A stretch of 64,000 nt of DNA, taken from positions 177,158,494 to 177,222,493 of the forward strand of contig JARYHS010008074.1 of NCBI GenBank assembly GCA_031002005.1. The letters are read 5' to 3'. The stretch's first letter is position 1. Each line of letters starts with the position of its first letter. The notes below the pieces were generated by a model. That model searched no databases and had not been told where the DNA came from. It saw nothing but the letters and a program-made list of their open reading frames with translations. The position numbers were made by a program, and so were the translations under genes. Positions 9,553-20,781 of the stretch are shown here, piece by piece. The stretch comes from Vandiemenella viatica. Its lineage: Eukaryota > Arthropoda > Insecta > Orthoptera > Morabidae.

Positions 9553-12533
9553 TCTTATATATATATAAAAATAGAAGTGTTTTTTCCTATATTTCACTTT
9601 TCAGCCACCACTACCTAGCACAGATCACTGATGTTTGTGGGTGGAAGTAGCATGGAGTTTCCTGTCGTGCACAACGTTCGCCGAATGCCGATAGCTGTGG
9701 GAATGGGGGAGATACAATGATTAAAGTTGGTCAGTGCAGGGCGTTTTCATATTTCGACCAAAAATTCGTATCTCCGTATACTTCTCTTTCCTGCCACAAC
9801 TACATAACATAGACCTTTGGTGTTTGTGTGTGGTAGTAGAATCGTCTTTCCTGTCGTGCACTATGGTTTGTTAGATGTCGGTAGCTATGGGGGTGTGGGA
9901 GAAATGGGGGTTGAAAGTGGTCGACCTGTGGCTATTTCATACTTCTGCCAAAGACAAAAGTGTCATGGTGTATCACTTTTCAGCGAAAACTATAGATCAC
10001 AGATAACTGGCGTTTGTGTGAAGTAGTAGCACAGAGTCATCTTTCGATCACAACAGCGGCCGAATTTCAGAAACTGTGGTACTGTGGTAGATATGGTGGT
10101 TGTAAGTGGCCGACCAAGGATATTTTCGTATTTCGACTGTCTCCGCATATGTCACTTTTCTGCCACAACTACATAGCATAGAGCATTGGTGTTTGTGTTT
10201 TGCAGTAGAATCGTATCTCATGTAGTGCACTATGGTTGTTAGATGTCGGTAGCTGTGGGGGTGTGGGAGAAATTGGGGTTGAAAGTGGTCGACCTGTGGC
10301 AATTTCATACTTCTGCCACAGACAAAAGTGTCATGGTGTATCACTTTTCAGCGAAAACTATAGATCACAGATAACTGGAGTTTGTGTGTAGTAGTAGCAC
10401 AGAGTCATCTTTCGATCACAACAGCGGCCGAATTTCAGAAACTGTGGTACTGTGGTAGATATGGTGGTTGTAAGTGGCCGACCAAGGATATTTTCGTATT
10501 TCGACTGTCTCCGCATATGTCACTTTTCTGCCACAACTACATAGCATAGAGCATTGGTGTTTGTGTTTGGTAGTAGAATCGTATCTCATGTAGTGCACTA
10601 TGGTTGTTAGATGTCGGTAGCTGTGGGGGTGTGGGAGAAATTGGGGTTGAAAGTGGTCGACCTGTGGCAATTTCATACTTCTGCCACAGACAAAAGTGTC
10701 ATGGTGTATCACTTTTCAGCGAAAACTATAGATCACAGATAACTGGCGTTTCTGTGTAGTAGTAGCACAGAGTCATCTTTCGATCACAACAGCGGCCGAA
10801 TTTCAGAAACTGTGGTACTGTGGTAGATATGGTGGTTGTAAGTTGCCGACCAAGGGTATTTTCGTGTTTCGACTGTCTCCGCATATGTCACTTTTCTGCC
10901 ACAACTACATAGCATAGAGCATTGGTGTTTGTGTTTAGCAGTAGAATCGTATCTCCTGTAGTGCACTATGGTTGTTAGATGTCGGTAGCTGTGGGGTGTG
11001 GGAGAAATTGGGGTTGAAAGTGGTCAACCTGTGGCAATTTCATACTTCTGCCACAGACAAAAGTGTCATGGTGTATCACTTTTCAGCGAAAACTATAGAT
11101 CACAGATAACTGGAGTTTGTGTGTAGTAGTAGCACAGAGTCATCTTTCGATCACAACAGCGGCCGAATTTCAGAAACTGTGGTACTGTGGTAGATATGGT
11201 GGTTGTACGTGGCCGACCAAGGATATTTTCGTATTTCGACTGTCTCCGCATATGTCACTTTTCTGCCACAACTACATAGCATAGAGCATTGGTGTTTGTA
11301 TTTGGTAGTAGAATCGTATCTCATGTAGTGCACTATGGTTGTTAGATGTCGGTAGCTATGGGGGTGTGGGAGAAATGGGGGTTGAAAGTGGTCGACCTGT
11401 AGCAATTTCATACTTCTGCCAAAGACAAAAGTGTCATGGTGTATCACTTTTCAGCGAAAACTATAGATCACAGATAACAGGCGTTTGTGTGTAGTAGTAG
11501 CACAGAGTCACCTTTCGATCACAACAGCGGCCGAATTTCAGAAACTGTGGTACTGTGGTAGATATGGTGGTTGTAAGTGGCCGACCAAGGATATTTCCGT
11601 ATTTCGACTGTCTCCGCATATGTCACTTTTCTGCCACAACTACATAGCATAGAGCATTGGTGTTTGTGTTTGGTAGTAGAATCGTATCTCATGTAGTGCA
11701 CTATGGTTGTTAGATTTCGGTAGCTATGGGGGTGTGGGAGATATGGGGGTTGAAAGTGGTCGACCTGTGGCAATTTCATATTTCTGCCAAAGACAAAAGT
11801 GTCATCGTGTATCAGTTTTCAGCGAAAACTATAGATCACAGATCTCTGGCGTTTGTTTGTGGTAGTAACACAGAGTCACCTTTCGATCACAACAGCGGCC
11901 GAATTTCAGAAACTGTGGTTGTGTGGGAGATATGGTGGTTGTAAGTGGCCAACCAAGGATATTTTCGTATTTCGACGAAAGGCATGTGTCTCCGCAGATT
12001 TCACTTTTCTGCCACGACTACATAGCATAGAGCATTGGTGTTTATGTGTGGTAGTAGAATCGTGTGTGTTGTCGTGCACTAGGGTTGTTAGATGTCTGTA
12101 GCTATGGGGGTGTGGAAGATATGGGGGATGAAAATGGTCGACCTGCGGCAATTTCATATTTCTGCCAAAGACGCATGTGTCACGGCGTATCACTTTTAAG
12201 TGAAAACTATCAATCGCAGATCACTGGCGTTTGTTTGTGGTAGTAACACAGAGTCTCCCATCGATCACAACGTTGGCCGAAATTCGGTAACTGTGGGAGT
12301 GTGTGAGATATGGTGTTTGAAATTGGTCGATCATGAATATTTTCGTATTTCATCCAAAGACTTGTGTGTATCCGTAAATTTTACTTTGATGCCGGAACTA
12401 CATAGCGCAGAAGACTGGTATTTGTGTGTGGTAATATTATCAAGTCTCCCATCGTGCACTATGGTGGTTAGATGTCTATAGCTGTCAATATGAATTCTTT
12501 ACAATCACGAACGAAGTCGTGGGTTCCAGCTAG
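9553..12533 (+). mobile_element. Non-autonomous Helitron with minisatellite core (copy 1, 2981 bp)
   Basis: Both Helitron termini are visible. The 5' end is TC (TCTTATATATATATAAAAAT) preceded by A at 9552. The 3' end is CTAG (12530-12533) followed by T at 12534. A hairpin CACGA/TCGTG with a 6-nt loop (12506-12521) lies 8 nt before the CTAG. This fits Helitron insertion between A and T without target duplication. No Rep or helicase is encoded. Nearly all of the interior is a tandem array, annotated separately. Minus-strand frames of about 98 residues repeated along it are only translations of the repeat. Confidence 0.85.
9594..12480 (+). repeat. ~368-bp higher-order tandem array (alternating ~189 + ~179 bp monomers)
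   Basis: The array alternates two related monomers. Type A begins TCACTTTTCTGCCACAACTA and type B begins TCACTTTTCAGCGAAAACTA. One clear A is 10152-10340 and the next B is 10341-10519, so the dimer is 368 bp. Central dimers (about 10.05-11.5 kb) look almost identical, while both outer edges are diverged. That pattern is expected from unequal exchange or rolling-circle amplification in the middle. I count about 16 monomers. Confidence 0.9.
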
Positions 12534-13205
12534 TAATGTTATATAACATGATCAAAAAGGTTGAAGACTGTGAACAGCTGCAGGGTGATCTGGACAAGTT
12601 ATCTAGCTGGGAAAATCAACATGGGATGGACTTAAATGCAAAGTCAGCGTATCAGGTACACAGATAAAAAAAAATTAAAGGCGTTAATACCTTGGCATAA
12701 CATTTGATAATAAACTCAGTTGAGTAGAACACAATGGACAGGTAATAGGCAAAGGTTTCAAAACACTTCACTTATCAGAGAAAGTGATAGGGAGGTATCA
12801 GAGAATTGAGGGAATTTGGTTACAAAACTATGGTCAGACCATTGTTTGAGTATGGTGGTGTAGTATGGGACCCACATTTTGGGAATTAAATACAATAGTT
12901 GGAGGAGATGCAAAGAAGGAATTCTAGATTTGTCTCTGAAAATTACTGCTGAACAAAATCGGTAAATGGTATGATATAGGAGCTGCAATGGAATTCATTG
13001 GAAAACAGTAAAATGTTGAAGAGACCTATGGAGGGCACAAGGTGCATGATGAGGCGTGGAAAGATATCAGAGGTGCATGGAACAAACTGGCACTTGATTT
13101 CAGGTAAAAAGGTGTAGAAAATTTTTCTCTCATAGTTAAGGGGGTCAGGGATTGTTGAATAATTTTCGAAAAACGTTGAAAGAGTTTAAAATTAATATTT
13201 GTAGA
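12534..13205 (+). pseudogene. LINE family A reverse transcriptase, part 2 (split by Helitron)
   Basis: Directly continues the frame broken at 9552, with no gain or loss of bases, through VEDCEQLQGDLDKLSSW and GMDLNAK, the region after the RT catalytic motif. Later frames give REFGYKTMVRPLFEYGGVVWDPHF and, after frameshifts, a C-terminal FRKTLKEFKINICRG. The family's normal 3' UTR is missing: the copy joins a different sequence near 13205. Several stops and indels make it non-functional. Confidence 0.8.
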
Positions 13206-13398
13206 GGACAAAGACCTGCCAATATGACTCTGCTCGTTGAGGTGTCGTTCATTGGATGTGGGAGGTACAACGGACCAGGCACAGGCCCAAGTCCCCTTGT
13301 ACCGGCAGTCTTGACTGAGGTTGTTAGGCGTGCAGCAATTATAGCGGATGGAGGGAGGTTCTGTTCTCCAGTTTCCGCCTCGTAAACTTCACATTTTA

Positions 13399-13437
<39 letters not shown>
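13206..13437 (+). mobile_element. Unidentified retroposon-like segment with 38-bp A-run
   Basis: A moderately GC-rich segment (CCTGCCAATATGACTCTGCT onward) ends in 38 consecutive A (13400-13437). The A-run suggests the tail of a retroposed RNA. I cannot identify the body. Confidence 0.4.
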
Positions 13438-13439
<2 letters not shown>

Positions 13440-13440
<1 letters not shown>

Positions 13441-14660
13441 TTATCACGCTGAACACAGTTACATGTTTACAGACTTATGACAACACTTCACTTCCCCAAT
13501 TAGTACTTAGTACAATCTGTCATAATTTATAGAATGCCAACGATAAGTAAAACCCATCGCAGGCAGCCGACCTCACAATGCTGGGAAAAGGTGGTGAAGA
13601 AGAAGATAAATTTATATCCTCTGAACAATTCAAAAACACTCTTACACTGAATTACAAGAAACCTTGGCTTCGCTAAATAAGTTTAAGGGCGATCATAATT
13701 TTAAGCAATTTAACTAATTTTTATCTTAAGAATACCCTTAAACACACCTTCATATATGCCGTGTTCTTAATGAAGAGCAACTTTCAACTAAGTATCTGTT
13801 GATTCAGATTTAAATCAAGCGGATTTCAGTGGCAACCAAATACAGGGAAATTAATTGTCTACTTTGTATTCCTCCAAGCAGGAAGTGTACTCCAGAATCA
13901 CGTACACTCCTGCTTCCTGCCCTTCTAGCCTAGTGCTTTGTTGCTTGTGCTCAGGAGCCTTCTTGCTCGTTAAGTATTTGGGGTATATAAGAGGCAGTCT
14001 TAGTACACACGTTACAAGGATTGAAAGGGAATAAAATAACAGATGAAGTTGAGCGATATTTATTGCAGACTGGTACTCTATGTTTGAATCACTTCTAGAA
14101 ATGGCTCTCAATCCAAGTTAAGTATTGTTTACAAAACTTAAATGAAGTATGGCTGTGGTACTTAAAGCACTACAAAATGACTCTTCTGTGAGACAGAATA
14201 ATGAAAACAATGTTTGAGTTTTCCTTATTGGAGTGGTTAACTAGCTGACTTCAACAGCCAGATCACCCCACGAAAAATCAAATTGCGTATCAACATTTCC
14301 AACCTGCAGGAAGTTACAGCATGCTGTTGATGAGAAGGTCCATCTCATCTCTAACACATTTAAGCTGCTACTCATTTAAGTTTAAAGTTGGAACACTGCT
14401 AATTAATTTCATCAGCCAAAAATGTCCAAATGGCGACTTCGCTTTTCTCTATAGATAATCCCTCTACGTAAAAATGTCACATCCAGAGGGTGTTGCCTAA
14501 GCCCTGAAGAGGTCTATTTGTTTTAATACATATGTTCTATTCTTGTACGCCTTCTGCGAGAGTTAGCCTATTTGCGGCTGCAATTAGTTTCCAGAGTCAC
14601 CGCCAGTTTTTATTATTTTTTCACTTAATTGGCTTTCGAAGGCGTAATAACTACACACGT
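13440..14660. other. AT-rich DNA, nothing recognised
   Basis: No gene or known repeat recognised. The minus-strand frame at 13851-14111 shows no family features. Confidence 0.4.
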
Positions 14661-14667
14661 ATGTCGT

Positions 14668-14892
14668 GTGCGCGGGGCTAGCGAGCTAGCGTCGCGTTGC
14701 AGAGGTCGCCGGTTCGAGTCCGGCCCAGGGCATGGGTAGTTTTAATTAAGTGTTGTGTCCGTGCTGTGTTATCCTGTCACCTGTGATAATCAATAACACG
14801 AGAGGATTCTATGTACACAATTGAGGAATAATAGAACCACAGTTGCTGACTGAAAGCTACAAGGCTGAATGTCATGAAAAAAAATTAAAAAA
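14668..14892 (+). mobile_element. tRNA-derived SINE, family distinct from S
   Basis: The head has an A-box-like GGCTAGCGAGCTAGCG and a perfect RNA polymerase III B box, GGTTCGAGTCC, at 14711-14721. The acceptor-like flanks (GCGCGGGGC before, CCAGGGC after) fold poorly as a functional tRNA. A short body follows, ending in an A-rich tail at about 14877-14892. Best read as a tRNA-headed SINE, not a tRNA gene. Confidence 0.55.
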
Positions 14893-15028
14893 TGCGCAGG
14901 TGGCGGTCTCTCGCATGGAGACTAAAACCTAATCTGACCGTGTCTTGTTGCTTCCACTTCCAACTTTAAAACCAGCTTGCCTATGTCAGAGTAAGACCAA
15001 ACTTCGGATCCCTTCGAAGAATAAAACA

Positions 15029-15195
15029 CAAAGACCATCCCAAATATCTGGTAGTTACCTTGGATCGAGCCCTCACTTTTCGTCATCCTTTATCTAACAC
15101 TGCAGAGAAAGTGAAGACCCGGGTGAACCTTGTAAAGTAACTGAATGATACGTCATGGGATGCAGGTGCGAACGTTCTTCGGGGATTAGTAATTC
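15029..15195 (+). pseudogene. Non-LTR reverse transcriptase fragment (KYLGVTLD region)
   Basis: In frame it reads HPKYLVVTLDRALTFRHPL, then SNTAEKVKTRVNLVK, a stop, and LNDTSWDAGANVLRGLVIQ. This is the conserved post-catalytic region found in several non-LTR clades, normally with KYLGVTLDRTL and later STWGA. The upstream sequence to about 14940 may belong to the same element but is frameshifted. It differs from LINE family A. It is a dead fragment. Confidence 0.65.
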
Positions 15196-15584
15196 AAAGT
15201 AAGTGACGGGATAGTGAAAACTAATTGTTTTGATAAGTAGAAATTGAGCTCGCAGCTTTTTATTCTATCCCTGATCAACGTTTCATCTTTCCATGTAGGG
15301 GTCTACTGTAAAACTGAAAAAGTCCCGAACAGAGTTCTCTTACTGGCGGTAATACGAAAGTTGACAAGGAAGTACAATGTAACATTAGTAAGGAGATTAA
15401 ATACTTCTTTCTTGATAAATAAAATATTTTTTTTTCATGAAATTTTCAAAACTAACCGAAAGTTTCGTTACAGACGGGTAGCGTATGTAAGTCACTGTAA
15501 TGTTATTCCAAGCGCTTAGGCTTTGTTTCTTTCGCATTCAATTTTTGTATGATCTGTCCATAAACTTCATGTAACAGACACAAA

Positions 15585-16073
15585 TCACTATATAGTATGA
15601 CGTGGATTTGCGCTTCATACGATGACTATCATAAATCCCATGGACAGACACTGAAAGTGGCGGTGTGACGTATTTTTCTCTATGGGCTCTCGTATGTAGC
15701 TAGCTCACGGCTTTCTAAACCCCATAGGCTATATATCTTAGGAAAAAACTTAAGTGTTGTGTACAATACGGTAATGACATAAAATGTCCTCAGAAAGTGA
15801 CATAACTTTCAGCCACGGACAAATATGTGCCGGAGGAGCCATGATAGGTAGTCTATCACAGTTAAATACCCACAGTTTGTTTCTATTTTTAATCATGTTG
15901 CAAATTGGTTCTCACCATGTGATAGGTTAAGTGGTAGAATGGTACGGTGATGGCTTCCTCGTCATATAATGTAGACTCCGTGCTTTTTCTTAAACGTTGT
16001 ATGCAACTTTCTGTATCCGATTCTGACAATAAAATTCTAATTCCACGCGTACGCAGTCGCGGGTAACAGCTAG
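15585..16073 (+). mobile_element. Small non-autonomous Helitron-like element (~489 bp)
   Basis: The 3' end is well supported: CTAG at 16070-16073 followed by T, with a CGCG/CGCG hairpin (16046-16061) 8 nt upstream. The last 12 bases (GGTAACAGCTAG) parallel copy 1 (GGTTCCAGCTAG). The 5' end is a guess: A followed by TCACTATATAGTATGACG at 15585. The middle (15755-15900) matches a second genomic fragment at 20290-20440. Confidence 0.55.
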
Positions 16074-16079
16074 TGATTA

Positions 16080-16400
16080 TTGAAAGTACTTGATAGACAT
16101 GAGAAATCCTTAGGTCCGCATAACTGTTTTGTTCGATGCGTTGAAGAGACTGTTATGAAGGATATTGGTAAGCTCTGCGCACTCGGCATTTTGATTAGGG
16201 CGGGCAGCAGCCAATATCCTTACTCGTCCTTGTCTCGGCGTCTGGCTGCTCCACGGAGCCTTTGTCAGGTTGAGGCCGCTTCGCATCTGCATGTGAAAGC
16301 CCGCCGCCTGCGCGGTTTTATCCTGCGGGCTCAGCCGCCGCCCCGCCGAAAATGATATGGAAATTGATTTGTGGAATAGTTGACTTTACATTCACCCGGG
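16080..16400. promoter_or_regulatory. GC-rich block; candidate conserved non-coding element
   Basis: A GC-rich island (about 16180-16345) ends in GAAAATGATATGGAAATTGA. It contains CCGCCGCCCCGCCG and CCAATAT. The overlapping frames on both strands (16080-16355, 16110-16292, 16318-16575) have no recognisable domain. A regulatory function is only inferred. Confidence 0.25.
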
Positions 16401-17085
16401 GATTTGCTTTTTCTGGGGCACAAGGAACGCCAGCAATAGAGGATGTTTTCTTCTGTGAGGGGAAGAATGTTTGTCGAGTGTTCGCAGACTCTAACGTCAA
16501 AGATAGGTTCTGTGTGGGTTCATTGTAGCCTACACAGAAATGGAGAGAAGAAATGCATTCAGCTGACGAGATCATTTTGTTTGCTACTTTGATTTTTTAA
16601 TAAGATATATGATTCAAATCCGTTATTTTAGTACCGTATCTATGCAAAATTGCTACACTGCCGAAAACAATTTGGCGATTTATGTGAAAGCAGAACTAGC
16701 AGAGGTTTGACTCTTTAGCTGCTAAACATCACTTCTCATAATTAAGACAATATATCTATAGTAACTTTCGGCATTGATACCTGAACAGCAGTTTCTCACC
16801 AGTGGAATGGTTTACATAAAATAATTGTTATTAATCATCTGCTACTCTTTTGATTAAAAAATGATGCAAACTATGTTTTGTGAACTGAAATCAATAAAAA
16901 TTTCAACTGATATTATTCATAACGTTTGTTAAAAATATCTACTACTCGTGATTTGACGGTAATTTTACAATTCAATGTATTTTGAATTCACTGTATGGGC
17001 AAGATGTATAGCAAAGTTTGACCATGTTCAGTAATCGTATTAAATATTTCCGTCGGCATGATTTCATAACAAAGACTTTTAAATT
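16400..17085. other. AT-rich DNA, nothing recognised
   Basis: No gene, tRNA-like box or repeat family recognised. Confidence 0.4.
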
Positions 17086-17089
17086 CCTT

Positions 17090-17215
17090 GGGCTTTCGTT
17101 TTCACTTTTTCTATTTCATGCCAAGATGGTTCTTTTAAAAGATCATGTCGAATTCCTTCCCACTCCTTGTTCCCCAGTCTCTATTGACACTAAACACCCC
17201 GACGTTGACGAATCG
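17090..17215 (+). mobile_element. Partial SINE (family S), body only
   Basis: Contains the family S body landmark GAATTCCTTCCCACTCCTTG followed by TTCCCCAGTC and a GACGTTGACGA end, but no tRNA head. It lies just left of Helitron copy 2. Confidence 0.6.
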
Positions 17216-17256
17216 TCTAGCCTGACCGTTACTATTACAGTCAAAGCTTGTTACAA

Positions 17257-19122
17257 TCTTATATATATATAAAAATAGACGTGTTTTTTTCCTATATTTC
17301 ACTTTTCAGCCACCACTACCTAGCACAGATCATTGATGTTTGTGGGTGGAAGTAGCATGGAGTTTCCTGTCGTGCACAACGTTGGCCGAATGCCGATAGA
17401 TGTGGGGATGTGGGAGATATAATAATTAAAGTTGGTCAGTGCAGGGCGTTTTCATATTTCGACCAAAAATTCGTATCTCCGTATACTTCTCTTTCCTGCC
17501 ACAACTACATAACATAGACCTTTGGTGTTTGTGTGTGATAGTAGAATTGTCTTTCCTGTCATGCACTATGGTTGTTAGATGTCGGTAGCTATGGGGGTGT
17601 GGGAGATATGGGGGTTGAAAGTGGTGGACCTGTGGCAATTTCATACTTCTGCCAAAGACAAAAGTGTCATGGTATACCACTTTTCAGCGAAAACTATAGA
17701 TCACAGATAACTGGCGTTTGTGTGTAGTAGTAGCACAGAGTCACCTTTCGATCACAACAGCGGCCGAATTTCAGAAACTGTGGTACTGTGGTAGATATGG
17801 TAGTTATAAGTGGCCGACCAAGGATATTTTCGTATTTCGACTGTCTCCGCATATGTCACTTTTCTGCCACAACTGCATAGCATAGAGCATTGGTGTTTGT
17901 GTTTGGTAGTAGAATCTTATCTCATATAGTGCACTATGGTTGTTAGATGTCGGTAGCTATGGGGGTGTGGGAGAAATGGGGGTTGAAAGAGGTCGACCTG
18001 TGGCAATTTCATACTTCTGCCAAAGACAAAAGTGTCATGGTGTATCACTTTTCAGCGAAAACTATAGATCACAGATAACTGGCGTTTGTGTGTAGTAGTA
18101 GCACAGAGTCACCTTTCGATCACAACAGCGGCCGAATTTCAGAAACTGTGGTACTGTGGTAGATATGGTGGTTGTAAGTGGTCGACCAAGAATATTTTCG
18201 TATTTCGACTGTCTCCGCATATGTCACTTTTCTGCCACAACTACATAGCATAGAGCATTGGTGTTTGTGTTTGGTAGTAGAATCGTATCTCATGTAGTGC
18301 ACTATGGTTGTTAGATGTCGGTAGCTATGGGAGTGTGGGAGAAATGGGGGTTGAAAGTGGTCGACCTGTGGCAATTTCATACTTCTGCCAAAGACAAAAG
18401 TGTCATGGTGTATCACTTTTCAGCGAAAACTATAGATCACAGATAACTGGCGTTTGTGTGTAGTAGTAGCACAGAGTCACCTTTCGATCACAACAGCGGC
18501 CGAATTTCAGAAACTGTGGTACTGTGGTAGATATGGTGGTTGTAAGTGGCCGACCAAGGATATTTTCGTATTTCGACTGTCTCCGCGCGGCATATGTCAC
18601 TTTTCTGCCACAACTACATAGCATAGAGCATTGGTGTTTATGTGTGGTAGTAGAATCGTGTCTGTTGTCATGCACTATGGTTGTTAGATGTCTGTAGCTA
18701 TGGGGGTGTGGAAGATATGGGGGATGAAAATGGTCCACCTGCGGCAATTTTATATTTCTGCCAAAGACGCATGTGTCACGGTGTATCACTTTTAAGTGAA
18801 AACTATCAATCGCAGATCACTGGCGTTTGTGTGTGGTAGTAACACAGAGTCTCCCATCGATCACAACGTTGGCCGAAATTCGGTAACTGTGGGAGTGTGT
18901 GAGATATGGTGTTTTAAATTGGTCGATCATGAATATTTTCGTATTTCATCCAAAGACTTGTGTGTATCCGTAAATTTTACTTTGCTGCCGGAACTACATA
19001 GAGCAGAAGACTGGTCTGGTATTTGTGTGTGGTAATAGTATCGAGTCTCCCATCGTGCACTATGGTAGTTAGATGTCTATAGCTTAGCTGTCGATATGAA
19101 TTCTTTACAATCACGAACGAAG
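17257..19122 (+). mobile_element. Minisatellite Helitron copy 2, truncated at its 3' hairpin
   Basis: The 5' end is the same as copy 1: TC at 17257 preceded by A, with the same TCTTATATATATATAAAAAT start. The last bases before 19123 are CACGAACGAAG, which is the 5' arm and loop of the terminal hairpin. The 3' arm, the 8-nt spacer and CTAG are missing, and LINE sequence begins at once. The element therefore ends inside its own terminator hairpin. It encodes no protein. Confidence 0.8.
17298..19095 (+). repeat. Second ~368-bp A/B tandem array
   Basis: Same alternating monomers as in copy 1, about 10 instead of about 16. Both outer monomers match the corresponding outer monomers of copy 1, including the unusual left-edge ACCTAGCACAGATC and right-edge GCCGGAACTACATAG. 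The copies therefore differ mainly in internal repeat number. Confidence 0.85.
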
Positions 19123-19455
19123 GGTTTTTGGTAAATTAGTTATCATTTCTCTTGGTCATTTATTCCAATCCCTGATCCCCTTACCTACGAAAGAAAATTT
19201 TCCCACTCCCTTATGCCTGAAATCAAGTGTCATATTATGGTTATGGTCAACTTTTCCCTTCCACACAACTCTCTTACTTCTTCCACCAATATATTTCCAT
19301 GTCTTATCACCAATATACGCCTTGACTCCCATGACTCTCTCCACCCTCCTTCTGTCTTCAAACGAATACCATTCCAGCTCCTTCATCATGTTAGTTACTG
19401 ATTGTGTTGTTGTATGTTTTGTTGTTATGTTCACCTGAAAGAGATATTTTCGCAA
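19123..19455 (-). pseudogene. LINE family A fragment (minus)
   Basis: The minus strand gives SVTNMMKELEWYSFEDRRR, VMGVKAYIGD and KGVGKFSFVGKGIRDWNK, the C-terminal part of family A. The copy lacks the family's last residues and 3' UTR because it is cut at 19123, where Helitron copy 2 begins. It is 5'-truncated near 19410-19455. Confidence 0.75.
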
Positions 19456-19459
19456 CTAT

Positions 19460-20285
19460 TAAGTATCTTCAGTCTAGATACATTAGTGCCGAAACTACTT
19501 TAATTAAATTACAGAAGTTCTAAAACTGTAAATAGACTAGGTGCTGTTTGTCTTAAGCTACTTTTACGAATATCGACAATAATGATCGCAACATACTGAA
19601 TAACAAGGCAGCGTGGACTGTCTATTCACTATTTTATAGTCTCATAGCCAGATTTTCACATTCAATCAAGTTTTTTCTTTTTTCCCCTTTTTTAATTGTT
19701 ATATGTATATATAATGTACATGAACATGGCTGTGTTCCTATTAAAACTAATTATGTAAATCTCTCATGAGCAGCACAGTATTTTCGCCATTGTAGACAGC
19801 AATACAACGTATACGACTAAGACCGTTGTAAGGTTGTTATATGAACTAATGCTTAGTGAATCTAAAAGCCGCTGACTATGCTTACTTGAATCAAACGTTC
19901 GCTTTTAAAAATGAAATACCACGCTTCCCTCACTTCATTATAGTGATTTAAAAAAATCAAATATAAGGGCGTTGGCTTTATAAACCATTCTTGATTCGTG
20001 CAGTGATTTAAAATTTTCATTAACTCATGAACTAAAATCGACATTATCTTTAAGTAAACATTTTTTCTTTATTTTTTGGAGATTCGAAAAGAATCAAGGT
20101 GTAAAATGTGATTTGGAGCTTAAATTCATAGATAAGTTAAACTTTGGTTCAAGTGTTAGGGGAGGAAACATTGCAAATAGTAAACGAATACAGAGCGTTT
20201 TACAAATCATACGTTCGTTCCATTCAAGCAGACAACGTATCTTCGAGACTTGAAGCCACTAATAAAAATTAGTAATAGAATCCAT
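19460..20285. other. AT-rich DNA, nothing recognised
   Basis: No supported gene or named repeat. Confidence 0.4.
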
Positions 20286-20289
20286 ATTG

Positions 20290-20440
20290 ACGATTGTGTA
20301 CAAAAGGTAATGACATAAGATGTCCCCAGATTGTGACATAACTTTAAACCACAAACAAAAATCTTCCGGAGACACTGTGATAGGTGTTCTCCCACAGTTA
20401 TCCAACAGTTCGATTGTGTTCTGTTAATGAATATTGATTC
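20290..20440 (+). repeat. Interspersed repeat shared with the 15.6-16.1 kb element
   Basis: GGTAATGACATAAGATGTCC, then GTGACATAACTTTA, CCGGAGACACTGTGATAGGT and a CACAGTTA segment follow the same order as 15765-15870. It has neither a Helitron 3' hairpin nor a TC start, so it is a fragment. Confidence 0.6.
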
Positions 20441-20781
20441 TCATTTGCTGTGTGTTATGTACTGCAAGAAAAAAAATCGAAGTAGTACAAAAACTCAGAA
20501 GCTGGTGCTTCTGTATTTAAATCAGTGAATACAAATCATAATAAGTACTTTAATGAACCCACTTTTCCATTTAGTGAATCAATAACGGTTACGATAAAAA
20601 TGCAGCCATTTTTCTTAAATAAGCCTGATCACTTTAAGAAAGATTACAGAGATAATAAAACTATAAATTCATTTAACGAGTCATACCTTTACGAGTATGT
20701 AACCGTTTGAGATAACATCACAGCGTAAGTAGACAGGTAATTGGTTAGTAATTCCATTTTGTCGATTTGTATCTGATGATC

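Noticed and set aside
10048..12193. Row of ~98-residue minus-strand frames (starting MIHHDTF or MKLPQVDH) that looks like a tandem gene family
   Set aside because: They are phase-locked translations of the 368-bp tandem repeat in a Helitron. Frames are ended by repeat differences, the peptides have no domain, and the same frames recur in the second array.
13145..13456. Frame with a poly-Phe tract
   Set aside because: Produced by the 38-bp A-run read in reverse; no other support.
14668..14740. Functional tRNA gene
   Set aside because: Perfect B box, but no consistent acceptor or anticodon stem; a body and A-tail follow, as in a SINE.
9594..19095. CRISPR array
   Set aside because: Repeats are 180-370 bp with no unique spacers, inside eukaryotic Helitrons.
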